Shown: piece by piece, positions 22,186 to 33,040 of the stretch
Numbering within the stretch: position 1 is the first letter of the stretch
How the letters are laid out: each line of letters starts with the position of its first letter
Source: Gracilariopsis chorda
Taxonomy: Eukaryota > Rhodophyta > Florideophyceae > Gracilariales > Gracilariaceae
NCBI GenBank assembly: GCA_003194525.1
Contig: NBIV01000084.1
Location: 124,001-188,000 of the forward strand
Direction: 5' to 3'
DNA length: 64,000 bases
Program-made: the position numbers and the translations under genes
Notes under the pieces: model-generated
Told to the model about the DNA's origin: nothing
What the model saw: only the letters and a program-made list of their open reading frames with translations
Database searches by the model: none

Positions 22186-23514
22186 ATGGCTTGTACGAAG
22201 CCCACAGCTAAGAAAACGGTATGCAAAGCCCCTCCACATCATCACATTGGAACGAAAGATACAAAAGCTATTCCATTCAACCCCAGAGATAATCTTCTCC
22301 TGTAGTTCTCTCGACATGGTGATGTGGAGAAGGTGAAGGTTCTGGACGGCTGAATATGGCTGCGTCATTTCCTTATACGTTGTTCCAATGGCGATGAAGG
22401 TCAGTTCACGAGAGAAGAGTTCTGGCAGCTTCTACGTTCGCGTATTCTTATGTTCCTGGAAGATTCCTCATGGCGGGAGCTTCCTTTCAATGATCTTTAC
22501 CGTTTGTGGCTGACACTCTCCGTGAAGGACAACGTCGATTACGGCACGTTTGAGGGGTAATCTTGAGTAATTGAGAAAATAGTATTTAAACATGGATACT
22601 ACTATTGTGTGGACGAAGCTACTCAGCGCGAACACGCCATTCATCTGTACGCCCTTCGCATATTCGGTACGCCTTCCAACGCGTCGATATTCGATTCCGT
22701 GACCGAGTCTGGAAACTTTAGGTTTGGCATGGATAATCGAATCATGGGTATTTCCGAGGTGGATGAGTGGTGCTTCAAGAACCCAGGACGTTATGTACTA
22801 ATGTCTACTGGCCGTTCTCGAGAGCCTAATACCAGCCTTAGGATTTACGAGCTACCTCACGTGGAGCCCATTCGCCTCCAGGACGAGACTTGTTTATGTC
22901 TCCACGCAGCGTTATGCAATGGGCTGCATGCTCTCCACGCTTCCGTTTGCCATGACTATTGGGAAAGTTTCTGGGGTTATCAGAATGCTTTTGAGCAGTT
23001 TGATATCCCTGCACCCCGGATTCTAGATCTCCGTGATCTACAATAAAACCTTTCTCAGTGTGATGCAAACCTTTAAAGAGTTCATGGACATGGTCACTCG
23101 ACTCGTACCACAGATGTTGTTTATATCCCTCTGGGTGTCTATCTTCTTATCCTGCATGGAACTGGAAGTGTCTACCACACTTTGCCAATCGATACTAATC
23201 ATGGTCACATACTTGACTGTATGGAGCCATACAGATTGGTACTTTGCCCGCATTCCCTGCAGAGATGCGTTGGTAGTTAAGAGTTCCTTGAAGTTACCAA
23301 ATTCCGGCAACTAGTCTTGAATCCCCATGGTTCTTCTAAACGTCCACGTCATCATAATGATAAACACACTAAGCGTCGCCGTAGGTATGCGTCACATCGT
23401 GAGGAGGGAGTTATAGTCCTCGATTGTGTTCTTCATCAAGGGCTAGTCCTTCAACCCCTATGCATTGATTCAATAAACGGCACACAAGTTGCATACATGC
23501 ATCTGCTTTCCTAA
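22186..23514 (+). pseudogene. antisense reading frame of element B, 443 codons with stops
   Basis: From ATG 22186 (MACTKPTAKKTVCKAPPHHH) one plus-strand frame can be followed to TAA at 23514 without any frameshift. It is interrupted by about seven stop codons. The ones I read are TAG, TGA or TAA and could each derive from CAG, CGA or CAA by one C-to-T change. The longest open part is 22609-23046, with segments such as HAIHLYALRIFGTPSNAS and DEWCFKNPGRYVLMSTG. The C-terminal part contains a very basic stretch (KRPRHHNDKHTKRRRR, about 23337-23384) like a nuclear localisation signal. It sits opposite gag-pol between integrase and 3' LTR, the same place as the 432-aa frame of element A. I see no clear sequence similarity between the two and do not recognise a family. 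Confidence 0.5.
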
Positions 23515-23558
23515 GATCATATACCAAGGTTTTATACTATATTTGTTTAGCCAACTAC

Positions 23559-24711
23559 TCATCCGTGTTCACCTTCCTTTCGGTTCTTTAGAATCGTTGG
23601 TCCTCTCACATAAAAGACCAGGCGTTGAGCGTGAATAGGGCTCCAGCTTATCTTTCCATGCCTTGAACTTAGATTGTAAGCAGGATCCTTAGCTCTAATG
23701 ATCGTACAAGGACCATAGAAATTGAATGCAAGCGGGGGCCATTTCTTGGCTTTGTTCATACTTGCTCCTCGAGCTAATAGTAATTCCTTTCCTATCGGAA
23801 AGAATTTATTCTTAGCAGCTCGCTGGTAGTTTGCGTGCTTCAGGTCTCGTGTGGCCCTTTGACGCAAGGCAGACTTTAATTCCACCCCACGATATCAGTG
23901 GCCACTGCTTATGAAGAGAGCGAACGGATCATCTTGCGACATGCGTGGGGGAACACCATACAGTAATTCAAATGGAGACGCCCCATTCCTCAGATGAAGG
24001 CGCCTGTATCCATACCGTACCTTCTGTAGAACGTCATACTAAAGATCTTGGCACTCTAAGATGCTCTTCGTCATGGAATTCTTTAGATTGCCAATCATCC
24101 GCAATCACCGTCTTCTAGGTGATATAGTGGCGCTTTTGGATTTCTGACAGAGCCTTTGCAGCAAAACTAGTAATATAATCAGAGATCACAACGCGAGGAG
24201 CGCCAAATGGGGCCATGATCTCTTCCTTAAGAAATTCAACCACTTCTTTTGCTGTGGATATCGGTGTGTCTTTTGCATTCGGCCAACCTGTTACATATTC
24301 TACTCCCACTAACATGAATCGATACTTCCGGACAGTCTTAGGCAGAAGCCCAGCAAAATCTATAGAAAACGTATGAAATAAGCCCGTCAAGGGATTTCGG
24401 AGCGTAGTTCGATACATCGGAACATTCTTTGCTGACTGGCACCTATCAAAACTTTTCACATACTCCGCAACATGCTTAGATACCTCTGGCCAACAGTAAC
24501 ATTCTAGCACAAATTGCTTGGTACTATTAACTTCCCAGTGTCCAATATAATCATGAAAACTCCTTAAGATCTGTAGTAGCTTTCCTATCACGGGTATCAC
24601 CAAGAGCCCTTCCTTCGTCCTACGAAAGAGTCTTTCGTTCCATACCAGATAATTCTTAGCGTTCCTCTTGATCTTGTGACGTGCAAGAGAATCTTTAGCT
24701 TTCAATTTCAA
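23559..24711 (-). pseudogene. element B integrase
   Basis: The zinc-binding HHCC module is visible (HDYIGHWEVNSTKQF, then CYCWPEVSKHVAEYV, then CQSAK). The core follows with the first Asp in HTFSIDFAGLLPK. The second catalytic region reads VVISDYITSF, so the usual D-N-G-T is altered after the Asp. The C-terminal part (23885-23559) has FYGPCTIIRAKDPAYNL and SPIHAQRLVFYV. Frames are broken between 24115 and 23885. Confidence 0.8.
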
Positions 24712-25088
24712 TCCCGAGATGTAGTTCCCTGTATCAACAGGAATTGCTCGAAATCTTCGAATATCGGTTCTTCCGAAGAAGCTGCCATTACTGTTTCATA
24801 TGTATTTTGATCTGCAGATACCTCTATGCGTGACAAGTAATCTGCAACACGACTACCTGCCTCTGGCCTGTACCTTATCTCAAACTCATATTCCGAAAGA
24901 AAATCCATCCATCTTGCAAGTCTCCCGTGGATATCCAGTTCACTAAACGCATACTGCAAGGCCTGCTGATTAGTATTGAATGTGAATGGGAGAGGAGATA
25001 GAAAATAAACACGAATCTTTTTCTGCGCAAAGATGAAGGCTAACGCTTCGCGTTCGCAGGCTGAATAACGTCTCTCAGTGGACGTCAT
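24708..25088 (-). pseudogene. element B RNase H
   Basis: The fragment reads TSTERRYSACEREALAFIFA, then RVYFLSPLPFTFNTNQQALQ and GRLARWMDFLSEYEFEIRYR, then SRVADYLSR. This is the typical Ty3/gypsy RNase H and connection sequence. The Asp usually found in the T-D-H/N block is Asn here (TNQQAL). Confidence 0.8.
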
Positions 25089-26150
25089 CGTACGACTAAC
25101 AAACTGTACTGTATGTAGCTTGCCTTATTTTTCTGAGAAAGGACTGCCCCTAGGGAAACACTGGATGCATCTGTGTCGAGTATGAAAGGTTCATCAGAGT
25201 CTGGAAACCCTAGAACAGGGGGTTTCACCAGCTTCGCCTTGAGACATAGGAAAGCTTATTCCATTCCTTGGGTCCAGTGCCACTTTTTCTTTGGTGATGA
25301 GGCCCCATGCAAGGCAGTGGATGCTTCAGCAAACCTAGATATAAATCGTGGATAGTAACTGGCCAATCAAAGGACACTTCTTAGCTCCGTCGCGGAGGTT
25401 GGGTGTGGGGCTTCCTGTATAGCTTTGATCTTCTCTGGGTCCGTCGCCATTCCCATCTTGTCGATGATGTGTCCCAAAAGCTTCACTCGAGTCTGCGCAA
25501 AACTACACTTAGTCAGCTTAATCTTCAAATTATGCCAGGCAATCCTGCCAATTTCTTTTCCGCAATGCATCAGATGATCCTCTACATTGTTGGAGAAGAT
25601 TACAAGGTCATCCAAGTAGATCTGGACGAAATATAAGTTTTAAGGACGGCGTCCATCATTTTGAAACGTGGCAGCTGCAATCATCAGTCCGAATGGCATG
25701 ACTTTACACTTGAATGTACGGAATCCGCAGATGAAAGTCGTCATGTCTTTTCCATCGTCGGCCATCTTCACTTGCCAATATCCTGAAAACAATCATAGAG
25801 TTGTGAGTAATGAGGATCCACTAACGTCATCAAATACTTCTTCTATGCGTTATAATGGCCATCGATCGGACTTTATTTTGGCATTAAACGCACCGTAGTC
25901 CACGCAAAATCTCGGGTTTCCATCCTTCTTTGTCGCGATTACAATGGGGAAAGACCAGGCAGAGTTTCCTGGTGTGATGATTCTTGCACGAAGCATTTCG
26001 CCAATCTCATTCCTTAGCAAATCGTTATGTCGTGGTGCGAGACGTCTTGCCCGAAATTTTAGAGGTTCTGAGTCTTTCAGCTCGAAAGAATGCTTGAAAG
26101 GGACATCAGCAGGTCTGAGGTTCTCCAGGGAAAAAGAAATGGCCTTTTAG
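25089..26150 (-). pseudogene. element B reverse transcriptase
   Basis: Polymerase motifs appear in several minus-strand frames: RFCVDYGAFNAKI near 25890, and the active site QIYLDDLVIFSN near 25615, followed by LKIKLTKCSFAQTRVKLLGH. The YLDD aspartates are retained. Stops and frame changes separate the parts. Confidence 0.75.
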
Positions 26151-27611
26151 TCTATAAGTGTTGCAGAAAGCTGCCTCTGTGCCCTTTCCGAAAGATGCTT
26201 GACCTGTATCGCGAGTAATTCCAATTTTAGGTCTTCTTTCTCTTCGGTCAGGGTTAGCACATGTAGTTCCTCTTCTTCAATATCACTATCTTCATCTTCT
26301 TCTAAGAGCAGGGGAATGTTTCCTTCCCCTTCATCGTCACCATTCACTGTCCGGTGTGACTCGATCTTCTTTGCTAGAGGCACAACCAGCTCTTGCTTCA
26401 TTACTTTCCGAGCTGAAAGACGCTAGAAATATTTCTGAGACTAATGTGAAGTTCTCACTATTGGTCTCGGATCCTTCTACACCAGGGATTCGTTCGTCAT
26501 ACTTGAGATCTAATACGGATCCCTTTTCTTTTATAGTCACGGTCACGGTATGATTCCCCATATCAATGCAAGCTTGAAGGTTCTCTAAGGTCAGGGAACC
26601 AATAATCACGTTCACCGGTAGGTCATCCATAACCAGAAAGTTTAGCAAGGTCTCTGATTCACTGAACAACACAGGAACGTCTTTGACGACGCCTCTTACT
26701 ACACTCGAACTTCCATCGGCCACTTTAATCTTCCTCGTGGTTGCTTCTGGTGAAAGCGTAAGTTCTTCCATCATAGAACTGGAGAGAAGGTTTGGTACTG
26801 ATCCTGAGTCTAGCAGTGTGTTGAGATTTGCTCCAAATAGCTTCAACTTCACAATTTTCGATCTTCTGATACTTCCAGGCTTATGCGCCACACTTACCTT
26901 CTGACTTCTATCGTTCTTGACAAAGAGTTTTTGAATCTGTCGTTTTGGGTCTTCGGCATCTCCACGGAGCAGCTGGCGAAACTTGAGACCACATGAACCA
27001 TTTGCCAGACCTATAAGTACATTCTTCCATCTAACAAATTCTGAAATTCTATCTTTTCGGGCCTTCTGGGACTTCTTTTGGGTCAGTGTGCGAAGTTTGG
27101 GATTAGATCTCTTACGGCTTGGTAGACCTTTCGTGAGGTCAATGAAAGCACCGGCTTGAAGGTTGAGCAACTCTTTCAAGGGCATTCCTCCCTTCTTTGG
27201 CTGCTTTGGAAGTGCCCTGCGTTCAGCGTCTCTGTTCGTAGCATTGAAAGTCTCTTTTTCTTCACCTTCTTCAGTCACCATCCCCACCATGTAATCTTTA
27301 TCCTTTCCAGATTCTTTCGGTTTGTCTCCTCCTACTTTCATATGTGCGTAATAAGTGGCAACGGCGGGCTCTGGCATCTGCAGCTTTGACCAATACGTAG
27401 CTTCTGAGTGCCCCATCTTTCCACATTGTGGGCATCTAGTATTACGGTGGTGATTTTTGTCACAGTGGCTCACTCCATGTCCCGGCTTATGACAGAATGA
27501 ACAGACAAAAATATTTTTCTCCTCCTCCGAATTTGGTTTCTTCCTACCCAAAAGAGTAAGTTCCGCTATCTGGGATTTGAGGTCTTCAACGTTAATTTCC
27601 AGTGACTCCAT
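26147..27611 (-). pseudogene. element B nucleocapsid and protease
   Basis: Two zinc knuckles are present near 27510-27405: CSFCHKPGHGVSHC is complete, while CPQCGKMGHSEATY has lost its last Cys. A basic linker follows. The retropepsin active site is LNTLLDSGSVPNLL, near 26820, then VNVIIGSLTLENLQA. The frame is open for 424 codons and ends 26337, with an acidic tail to 26147. Confidence 0.75.
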
Positions 27612-28224
27612 GGTTTGTTCGGGACGATGGAGAATTCTCGTAGCGTTTGGTTGCTTACCTTCTCCCTACCCTTCCCAATATAGGCTTCAGTGAACGTTTC
27701 TCGGCAACGAACGTAGTCCAGAATGGTACAGTTGAGTGAGTCGGGGTCACTTGCACCTCTCAGCGACATGAAATGAGCCAGGTCCACATGTTCCATGACT
27801 GCGTTTCTCAGCAATCCAAACTTAGCTTCATCGTTCACGTTAGCCTTCTTGAAAGCCACATCCATATCTGTCAGAGAACTAGCCATGTCCAAAGGACGGA
27901 GCATACAATTCATGGATCTTCGGATGTACTCTCCCTGACTGACCACTTCAGAAAATTCTTCAATCATGACTTGCTGCACAGCGGCGTAATCATTTGCTTC
28001 TCCGATTAACTTTCCCTCGTATGCGTAGGTTTCGTAGTAGAAGTCAAACGCTTTTCCCGTCAAACACGGCAGGAGCTGCATTGATTTTTCCGAATCATTG
28101 GCACCTCTCGCTATAAAATTGTCAAAGAAAAAGAAGAACATGACTACATCCGAGTCTGGTTCACCATTAAACACAAATGCTGGGGACAACAAAATTGTTC
28201 TAAGAATGTCCTCCTCGAGAGTAC
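27566..28224 (-). pseudogene. element B gag capsid region
   Basis: The frame contains FNGEPDSDVVMFFFFFDNFI and LLPCLTGKAFDFYYETY, like Ty3/gypsy capsid text. It continues with FKKANVNDEAKFGLLRNAVM. Gag starts almost directly after the 5' LTR. It overlaps the zinc-knuckle frame by about 45 bp in another phase. Confidence 0.7.
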
Positions 28225-28226
28225 CA
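28212..28226 (-). promoter_or_regulatory. primer-binding site of element B
   Basis: Immediately after the 5' LTR the minus strand reads TGGTACTCTCGAGGA, complementary to a tRNA ending in ACCA. The tRNA is not identified. Confidence 0.6.
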
Positions 28227-28399
28227 TGAAAGCAACAGAGGGGCTTTCCTCCCCTCTCTCTCGTCACGAAGGGGTGAGAAATGGCCATCTATTGATATGG
28301 GCCCTCCGGCGAGATTGCCGGAGGGCCAATGACAATAGTAGTAAAAATTGGCGTGCCAAGCACGCCAGTGCGAAACATACACGTGGAATTCGCCCCACA
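28227..28399 (-). repeat. 5' LTR of element B with hairpin
   Basis: This 173-bp partner of 21487-21658 contains a perfect 11-bp inverted repeat (GGCCCTCCGGC at 28300-28310, GCCGGAGGGCC at 28317-28327) with a 6-nt loop. It is flanked on the right by target duplication AGTTT (28400-28404). Confidence 0.9.
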
Positions 28400-28404
28400 A
28401 GTTT

Positions 28405-29110
28405 GCATCTGTTATATAGCACTGAAGAAACAAACAACTAGGAATCAAGTACCACTCCCAATAATACATGAAGTTTGTGATCGAATGGATGGAGCAGAGC
28501 TATTCTCTGTAATTCACTTAGGTTGCGGTTTTAATCAAATCAGAATCAAAGATGCAGATATAGGCAAAACTGCGTTTTGGAGAAGATATGGTCCCTTTGA
28601 ATATCTGGAGCCATCTTTTATTTTACGGGTGCCCCTAGATGTTTCCAAAGTTTCATGAATATTATTTTCCAACCCTACCTAGATTTCCTGATTCAAGTGT
28701 ACTTAGATGAAATCCTTATTTATTCTAAGGATGAAAAAGAACACATAAAACGTATCAAGCAAGCGTTTGAAGTGTTGACAAAAAATAAGCTGGTACGAGA
28801 AGCTTTCAAAATGTGTGTTTAGAAAAACATCTATTGAATACTTAGGGCATGTAATGACCTCAGAAGGTATTAAAGTAGACCCCTAGGAAACGGAATCTCT
28901 AAGGATCTGTGAAGTACCAACTTCAGTCACCAAATTTCAAAGCTTCTGAGGATTGTGTAATTGCTACAGGAGACTTGTAAGGGATTCTCAAGATTAGCAG
29001 CACCAATCACTGATCTAACGAAGAAATCAGTAGCATTTCAGTGTTCAGGAAAAAGCGGAATGCCTTTGAACATCTCAAAGAACCCCGAAGTAATGCTCCA
29101 GTTCTAAGAT
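28405..29110 (+). pseudogene. element C reverse transcriptase, main part
   Basis: Directly after the AGTTT copy the frame continues the sequence broken at 21486: CICYIALKKQTTRNQVPLPI, then GAELFSVIHLGCGFNQIRI. Further frames give the active site as VYLDEILIYSKD, where the second Asp of YxDD is Glu, then SIEYLGHVMTSEGIKVDP and the thumb CNCYRRLVRDFSRLAAPITD. The enzyme is inactive by several criteria. Confidence 0.8.
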
Positions 29111-29513
29111 TTACCGATCCCAATGAAGCGTATGAATTAACGACTGATGGCTCACTAAAGGAGTAAGTGCCGTACTTACAAAAATAGAGGAAAAATGGAT
29201 TCGGCCTGTGGCGTATGTCTCCCATAAATTATTATTAACAGAACAGGTCTACTCACCTCACGAAAGGGAGCTTTTAGGTATAGTGTTGGGGGCTGAAACA
29301 TCCAGACCTTGTATGCATGTTTTGAAGTTCACTATACTTACAGATCATCATCCTTCGAAGTACCTCGAATCGCAGAAAAGCGGTTCAAGAAAGTTAGCAA
29401 GATGGGTAGAATTTATGCATAAGTTTAATTATGACATTAGATACATTGAAGGGAAGGCAAATCACGTTGCTGATGCCTTGCCCCGTAAGGACAGAGAAAA
29501 TTACAAAGTATGA
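29111..29513 (+). pseudogene. element C RNase H
   Basis: The start NEAYELTTDGSLKE carries the first catalytic Asp. After a frameshift comes MAYVSHKLLLTEQVYSPHER, then FTILTDHHPSKYLESQ, RKLARWVEFMHKFNYDIRYI and NHVADALPRKD. Most catalytic residues are readable, but not in one frame. Confidence 0.8.
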
Positions 29514-29679
29514 GGAGATATGATACGAAAGCTGTTGAGTGTAGCTACAGTGATTATAAATGAAATTGTACTGCAAATGTTTGACCAATAGTAAAAAAGA
29601 TGAGTTCTTTAAAGAGCATGAAAGAAATCCCAGAAAACCATTTCATTGGAACAAGGGAAGATTCTAACTTGAGGAGCGC

Positions 29680-30863
29680 TTGTTTACTTCTCAAGGCGAT
29701 GTAAAAGAACAAGTAATCTTCGATAATCATAGATCACTCCTTGGTGCCCATAGGGGAGCCCAGAGGACAATATCTTTCATTAAACGAAATATATTCTGGC
29801 CGAAGATTAACGAAGAAATGAACAGTTACATAAAAAACTGTGTTGTGTGTGAGAGGTCTGAAAGTATCAACCAAAACTTATATGGAAGGTTGAGACCTTT
29901 CCCACCTCCACGTGAGAATTGGGAATTCATTTCAAAGGATTTTGAACTTGACCTACCCCAAACGAACGAAGGTATGAATTGAACGTTAGTCGTTGCTGAA
30001 AAACTGTCAAAGCGAACATATCTCCTTCCAATGAAGCCAATACGAATGAGAGGAATGCAGGAGAAGCCTCCTAAAATTAACTTTATCGATTGCATGTACT
30101 ACCACGCAAAACCTTCTGAGACAGAGACTGACGGTGTACAGGAAACTTTTGGAGAGAACGAATGTGAATCCTCAAATAGAAACTAAATTATTCAACTGCA
30201 TTTCATCCAAAAACCGATGGATAATCTGAAAGAGCAATCTGTACCCTTGAAGAAAAGTTAAGATGTTTTCTCCGTTACACACAAAGAGATTGGGATATGT
30301 TTCTGCCTGGTCTTGAATATGCTAATAATAAAAATTTAAATGATGAACCAACTGAAACACCATTCTTAGTAGATTATGGACAAAATCTAATCACTATATC
30401 AAACTTCACATATCATCAAAAAATGGAGGTATGAAATGAGGCAACGCAGAAGAATGTTGAGAACATTAAATATGCCACTGAAGTCGCGCAAGATTCAATC
30501 AGAGCCGCAAATGCAAAAATGGTTGACGAACATAAAAGATCCCGAGAGAACTCAACATTTCAGAAAGGAGAACAAGTGATGCGGTCAACCAAGAACTTAA
30601 ATTTCAAACCGGGTTGTGCCAGGAAACTCACACCCAAGTACATTGACCCGTTTGAAACAACCAAAGTTCTTGCAGAGAGGAGACCTTACGAACTGGATCT
30701 TCCCAAGAATATTCATGAAAAGCTTTTATGGAACTTATTTCAGATTTGTTTAGGATTTCATCATCTCAAGGAAACTTTTATTGAGAACTCATCCGCCTTT
30801 GAAATACTCGTCCAACTAGTTCATCTTCTTCATCTTCATTGTAGAACGGACTTTCTCAGCTAA
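29680..30863 (+). pseudogene. element C integrase
   Basis: The HHCC zinc module is clear (HRSLLGAHRGAQRTISFI, then NIFWPKINEEMNSYIKNC and CERSES). It is followed by WEFISKDFELDLPQTNEGMN and a stop. The region 29983-30518 is decayed core. The C-terminal domain (30519-30863) has FQKGEQVMRSTKNLNFKPG and KLTPKYIDPFETTKVL. Confidence 0.75.
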
Positions 30864-31077
30864 TTCTATCAGTTCACTGTCGCACTGCCTTACCATAAAC
30901 TCGCTCACATCACATATGCATTGGACGTTGAAGAGTTTATTGGAAGGATCGGGAATAATGAAGAATTTGATAATTTTCTTTTTTCAGTTATCAATCGCAT
31001 GAATGTTCCATTTTCATCCAACTACCTGGTTATCGCACCGTTGAACCATTGCACTTAATCAAGGAAGATTTTACATT

Positions 31078-31093
31078 TACAAGGGGGAGTAAT
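31078..31093 (+). promoter_or_regulatory. polypurine tract of element C
   Basis: ACAAGGGGGAGTAAT lies directly before the 3' LTR on the plus strand, as expected for the second-strand primer. Confidence 0.6.
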
Positions 31094-31410
31094 TGTAATG
31101 TGTTTATCAAAAACAAATGGCTTGGGACATTTTACTGGTTAATGATTACGATTTATCCTCTACTAGTAAAATCTATTTAGTTAAACTACAGAAAACTGCA
31201 TTTATTTAGAGATGGATGTTAGAAACTGCACTACAAATCCCTATGTAAGGGCCTCGCCTTCGTCGGCACTCGGACTCTCTACTTCCTCTGCCAGCGCGGA
31301 TCGGAGAAGAGCATTGGCAACGGTCTACAAACAAAATTGCTTTCCTTTTACCTTTTACTGTTCTTTTTTGCATTCTTTTTAGCAAAATTAATCTAGACTA
31401 GGTTCTAACA
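31094..31410 (+). repeat. 3' LTR of element C
   Basis: This 317-bp repeat starts TGTAATGTG and ends TTCTAACA. It aligns with the 5' copy at 19736-20084. Confidence 0.75.
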
Positions 31411-32104
31411 AGTAATGCCACCCTCCGCCAGAAGAACCAAATTGGAACTTTACTGAGTTGCACAGGACTGAAAAGAAAGGATTGTGTGGAGCAATATCCC
31501 TAGGCGGGAGATCCTCTCAAGGTGTTCGCGGCCTTGCTCTATTTCAAGGTGGGCTCGGCGAAAGGCCACTCAGTAGTACAGAGTGTTCGAGTGTGGGACC
31601 GAGGTCACTTCCGCCATTCCCGACGGAGGTGTTACCTAGAATCTGGCTACTAGCTGGTCAACATAGTGCACGGGTCCATGTGAGCCGTGTTCCGGTCCAC
31701 GAAAAATCCCAAACGAATACGGGAAAGGTGGAAAGAAACGTAGGAAAGAAGTATAACCTTCAAGGTGGTGCGGAAAGCTGAAAGAGATGAGACGGTGAGG
31801 GTGTTGCTTATTCAGCCAGCACGGCAAAACTCAATACTGAGTCGAACGAATATCTATTCCCACAATTGAAAATAACCAACACGGTAGTAACAGTTGGCAC
31901 TGGGCAAGCCCACGGATAAGACAGGTCCGGGGTTCTAGTTGATACTATGGTCGTGAGTTCTCAGAAACCAGACGCTGTGAAACCCAAAGAGAAGCTGGTC
32001 ACTTCTCGCATGCGATACACTAAGAGCCGACTCACAGCTTAGCTTTACTTCAGGGTGAAAGGGCAGGGCCATCCTCCACTATGTACTATGGGGTTATAAT
32101 AGAA
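31411..32104. other. intergenic repeat-like DNA, no gene supported
   Basis: A 107-codon frame at 31458-31781 has no recognisable features. Some text (GGACCGAGGTCAC and surrounding) vaguely recalls the element A LTR, but too weakly to claim it. Confidence 0.3.
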
Positions 32105-32912
32105 CTAAGAATACTGCTACTGTAGTGTGCCACACGTGTAGTCCAGAATTTTGTGTCACTGAGCGGCATGGGCAGTCACAGCGCAACAAGACAAGCGTAT
32201 ATCATTCCAACCATGATTAACGTCTGAACGCTTACCACGCGCCCATCTATTCCAGATATCATAGAAATCGCCCACGAAGGTTCCAAGAAGACCGCATAGA
32301 ATTCATATCTAATTTTACCGGAAAGTGCCAAGGGTCCACTCCTACCTGAATTGAACCAATGCCACGTTAACACCGAATCATGCATGATCCGCCTGGTGTA
32401 GAGGGTATGGGCATACGCATTGCTCTACACATTCAGCTCTTTAGACCAGGAAACATCGCGATGAAAGATAGTTACCTGCAGGCGAAAAAGATCATTTAGA
32501 ATCCCACTCCTAATGAGTGATCTCGACCTTCCTCCGGTTCAAAGCATAACGCGAGTATTGCTCCTTCGTCTTCCGGACTGAACCGGGTGGTATTGTACTA
32601 CACGTGTGGTTCACACGTTTGTGTCACTGAGCGACATGGCTGACCACGGGAGAACAAGACACGTGTGAATCATGCCAGCCATTACTAACGTATGTACGCT
32701 TACTACCCCTCCATTTATTTCAGATATCATATAAATCACCCATGAAGGTTCCAAAAAGACCACATAGAATTCATATCAAGTTTCACTGAAATGCTGCGAG
32801 GGTCCACTCATACCTGAGCTGAACCGATGCCACGACAATACTGAACATTCATGATCCACCTCACCTGGAATGTATGCGCATACGCATTGCTCTACAGATT
32901 GGGGCTCTTACA
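32105..32912. repeat. tandem duplication, about 330 bp units 468 bp apart
   Basis: Two diverged copies in the same orientation (about 32105-32440 and 32590-32912) share TTGTGTCACTGAGCG(A/G)CATGG, CAGATATCATA(G/T)AAATC, AGAATTCATATC and GCATACGCATTGCTCTACA. The 140 bp between them is unique. They might be two short LTRs of an unknown element. No gene is inside. Confidence 0.7.
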
Positions 32913-33040
32913 TAATCTCTGATATGAACATTTGAGGCATACCACCTCTTCGCTTTGTTTGCTTTGCTCTCAGTAGTACAGCTCGTGATTTTCGCAGATA
33001 ATACATAACGCCAGTGCCCAGAATGTTTACTGCAATCGTG

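Larger units (their letters stand above)
21487..28399 (-). mobile_element. LTR retrotransposon B (Ty3/gypsy), nested inside element C
   Basis: LTRs at 21487-21658 and 28227-28399 have TGAAAGCAAC and CA ends on the plus strand. The target duplication AGTTT is at 21482-21486 and 28400-28404. Sense is minus. The order from the right is 5' LTR, primer-binding site, gag, zinc knuckles, protease, reverse transcriptase, RNase H, integrase, then a 1.9-kb tail holding a long antisense frame and a minisatellite, then the 3' LTR. The insertion lies inside the reverse transcriptase of element C. Coding frames are partly open but carry stops and active-site changes. Confidence 0.92.
19736..31410 (+). mobile_element. 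LTR retrotransposon C (Ty3/gypsy), decayed, interrupted by element B
   Basis: Diverged direct repeats at about 19736-20084 and 31094-31410 bound this plus-strand element. Its reverse transcriptase is split in two: the N-terminal part ends at 21486, and the rest resumes at 28405 after removing element B and one copy of AGTTT. Downstream come RNase H, integrase and a polypurine tract. Stops and frameshifts are frequent. Gag and protease are not recognisable in 20085-21200, which is short for both. It is older than element B, which landed inside it. Confidence 0.85.
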
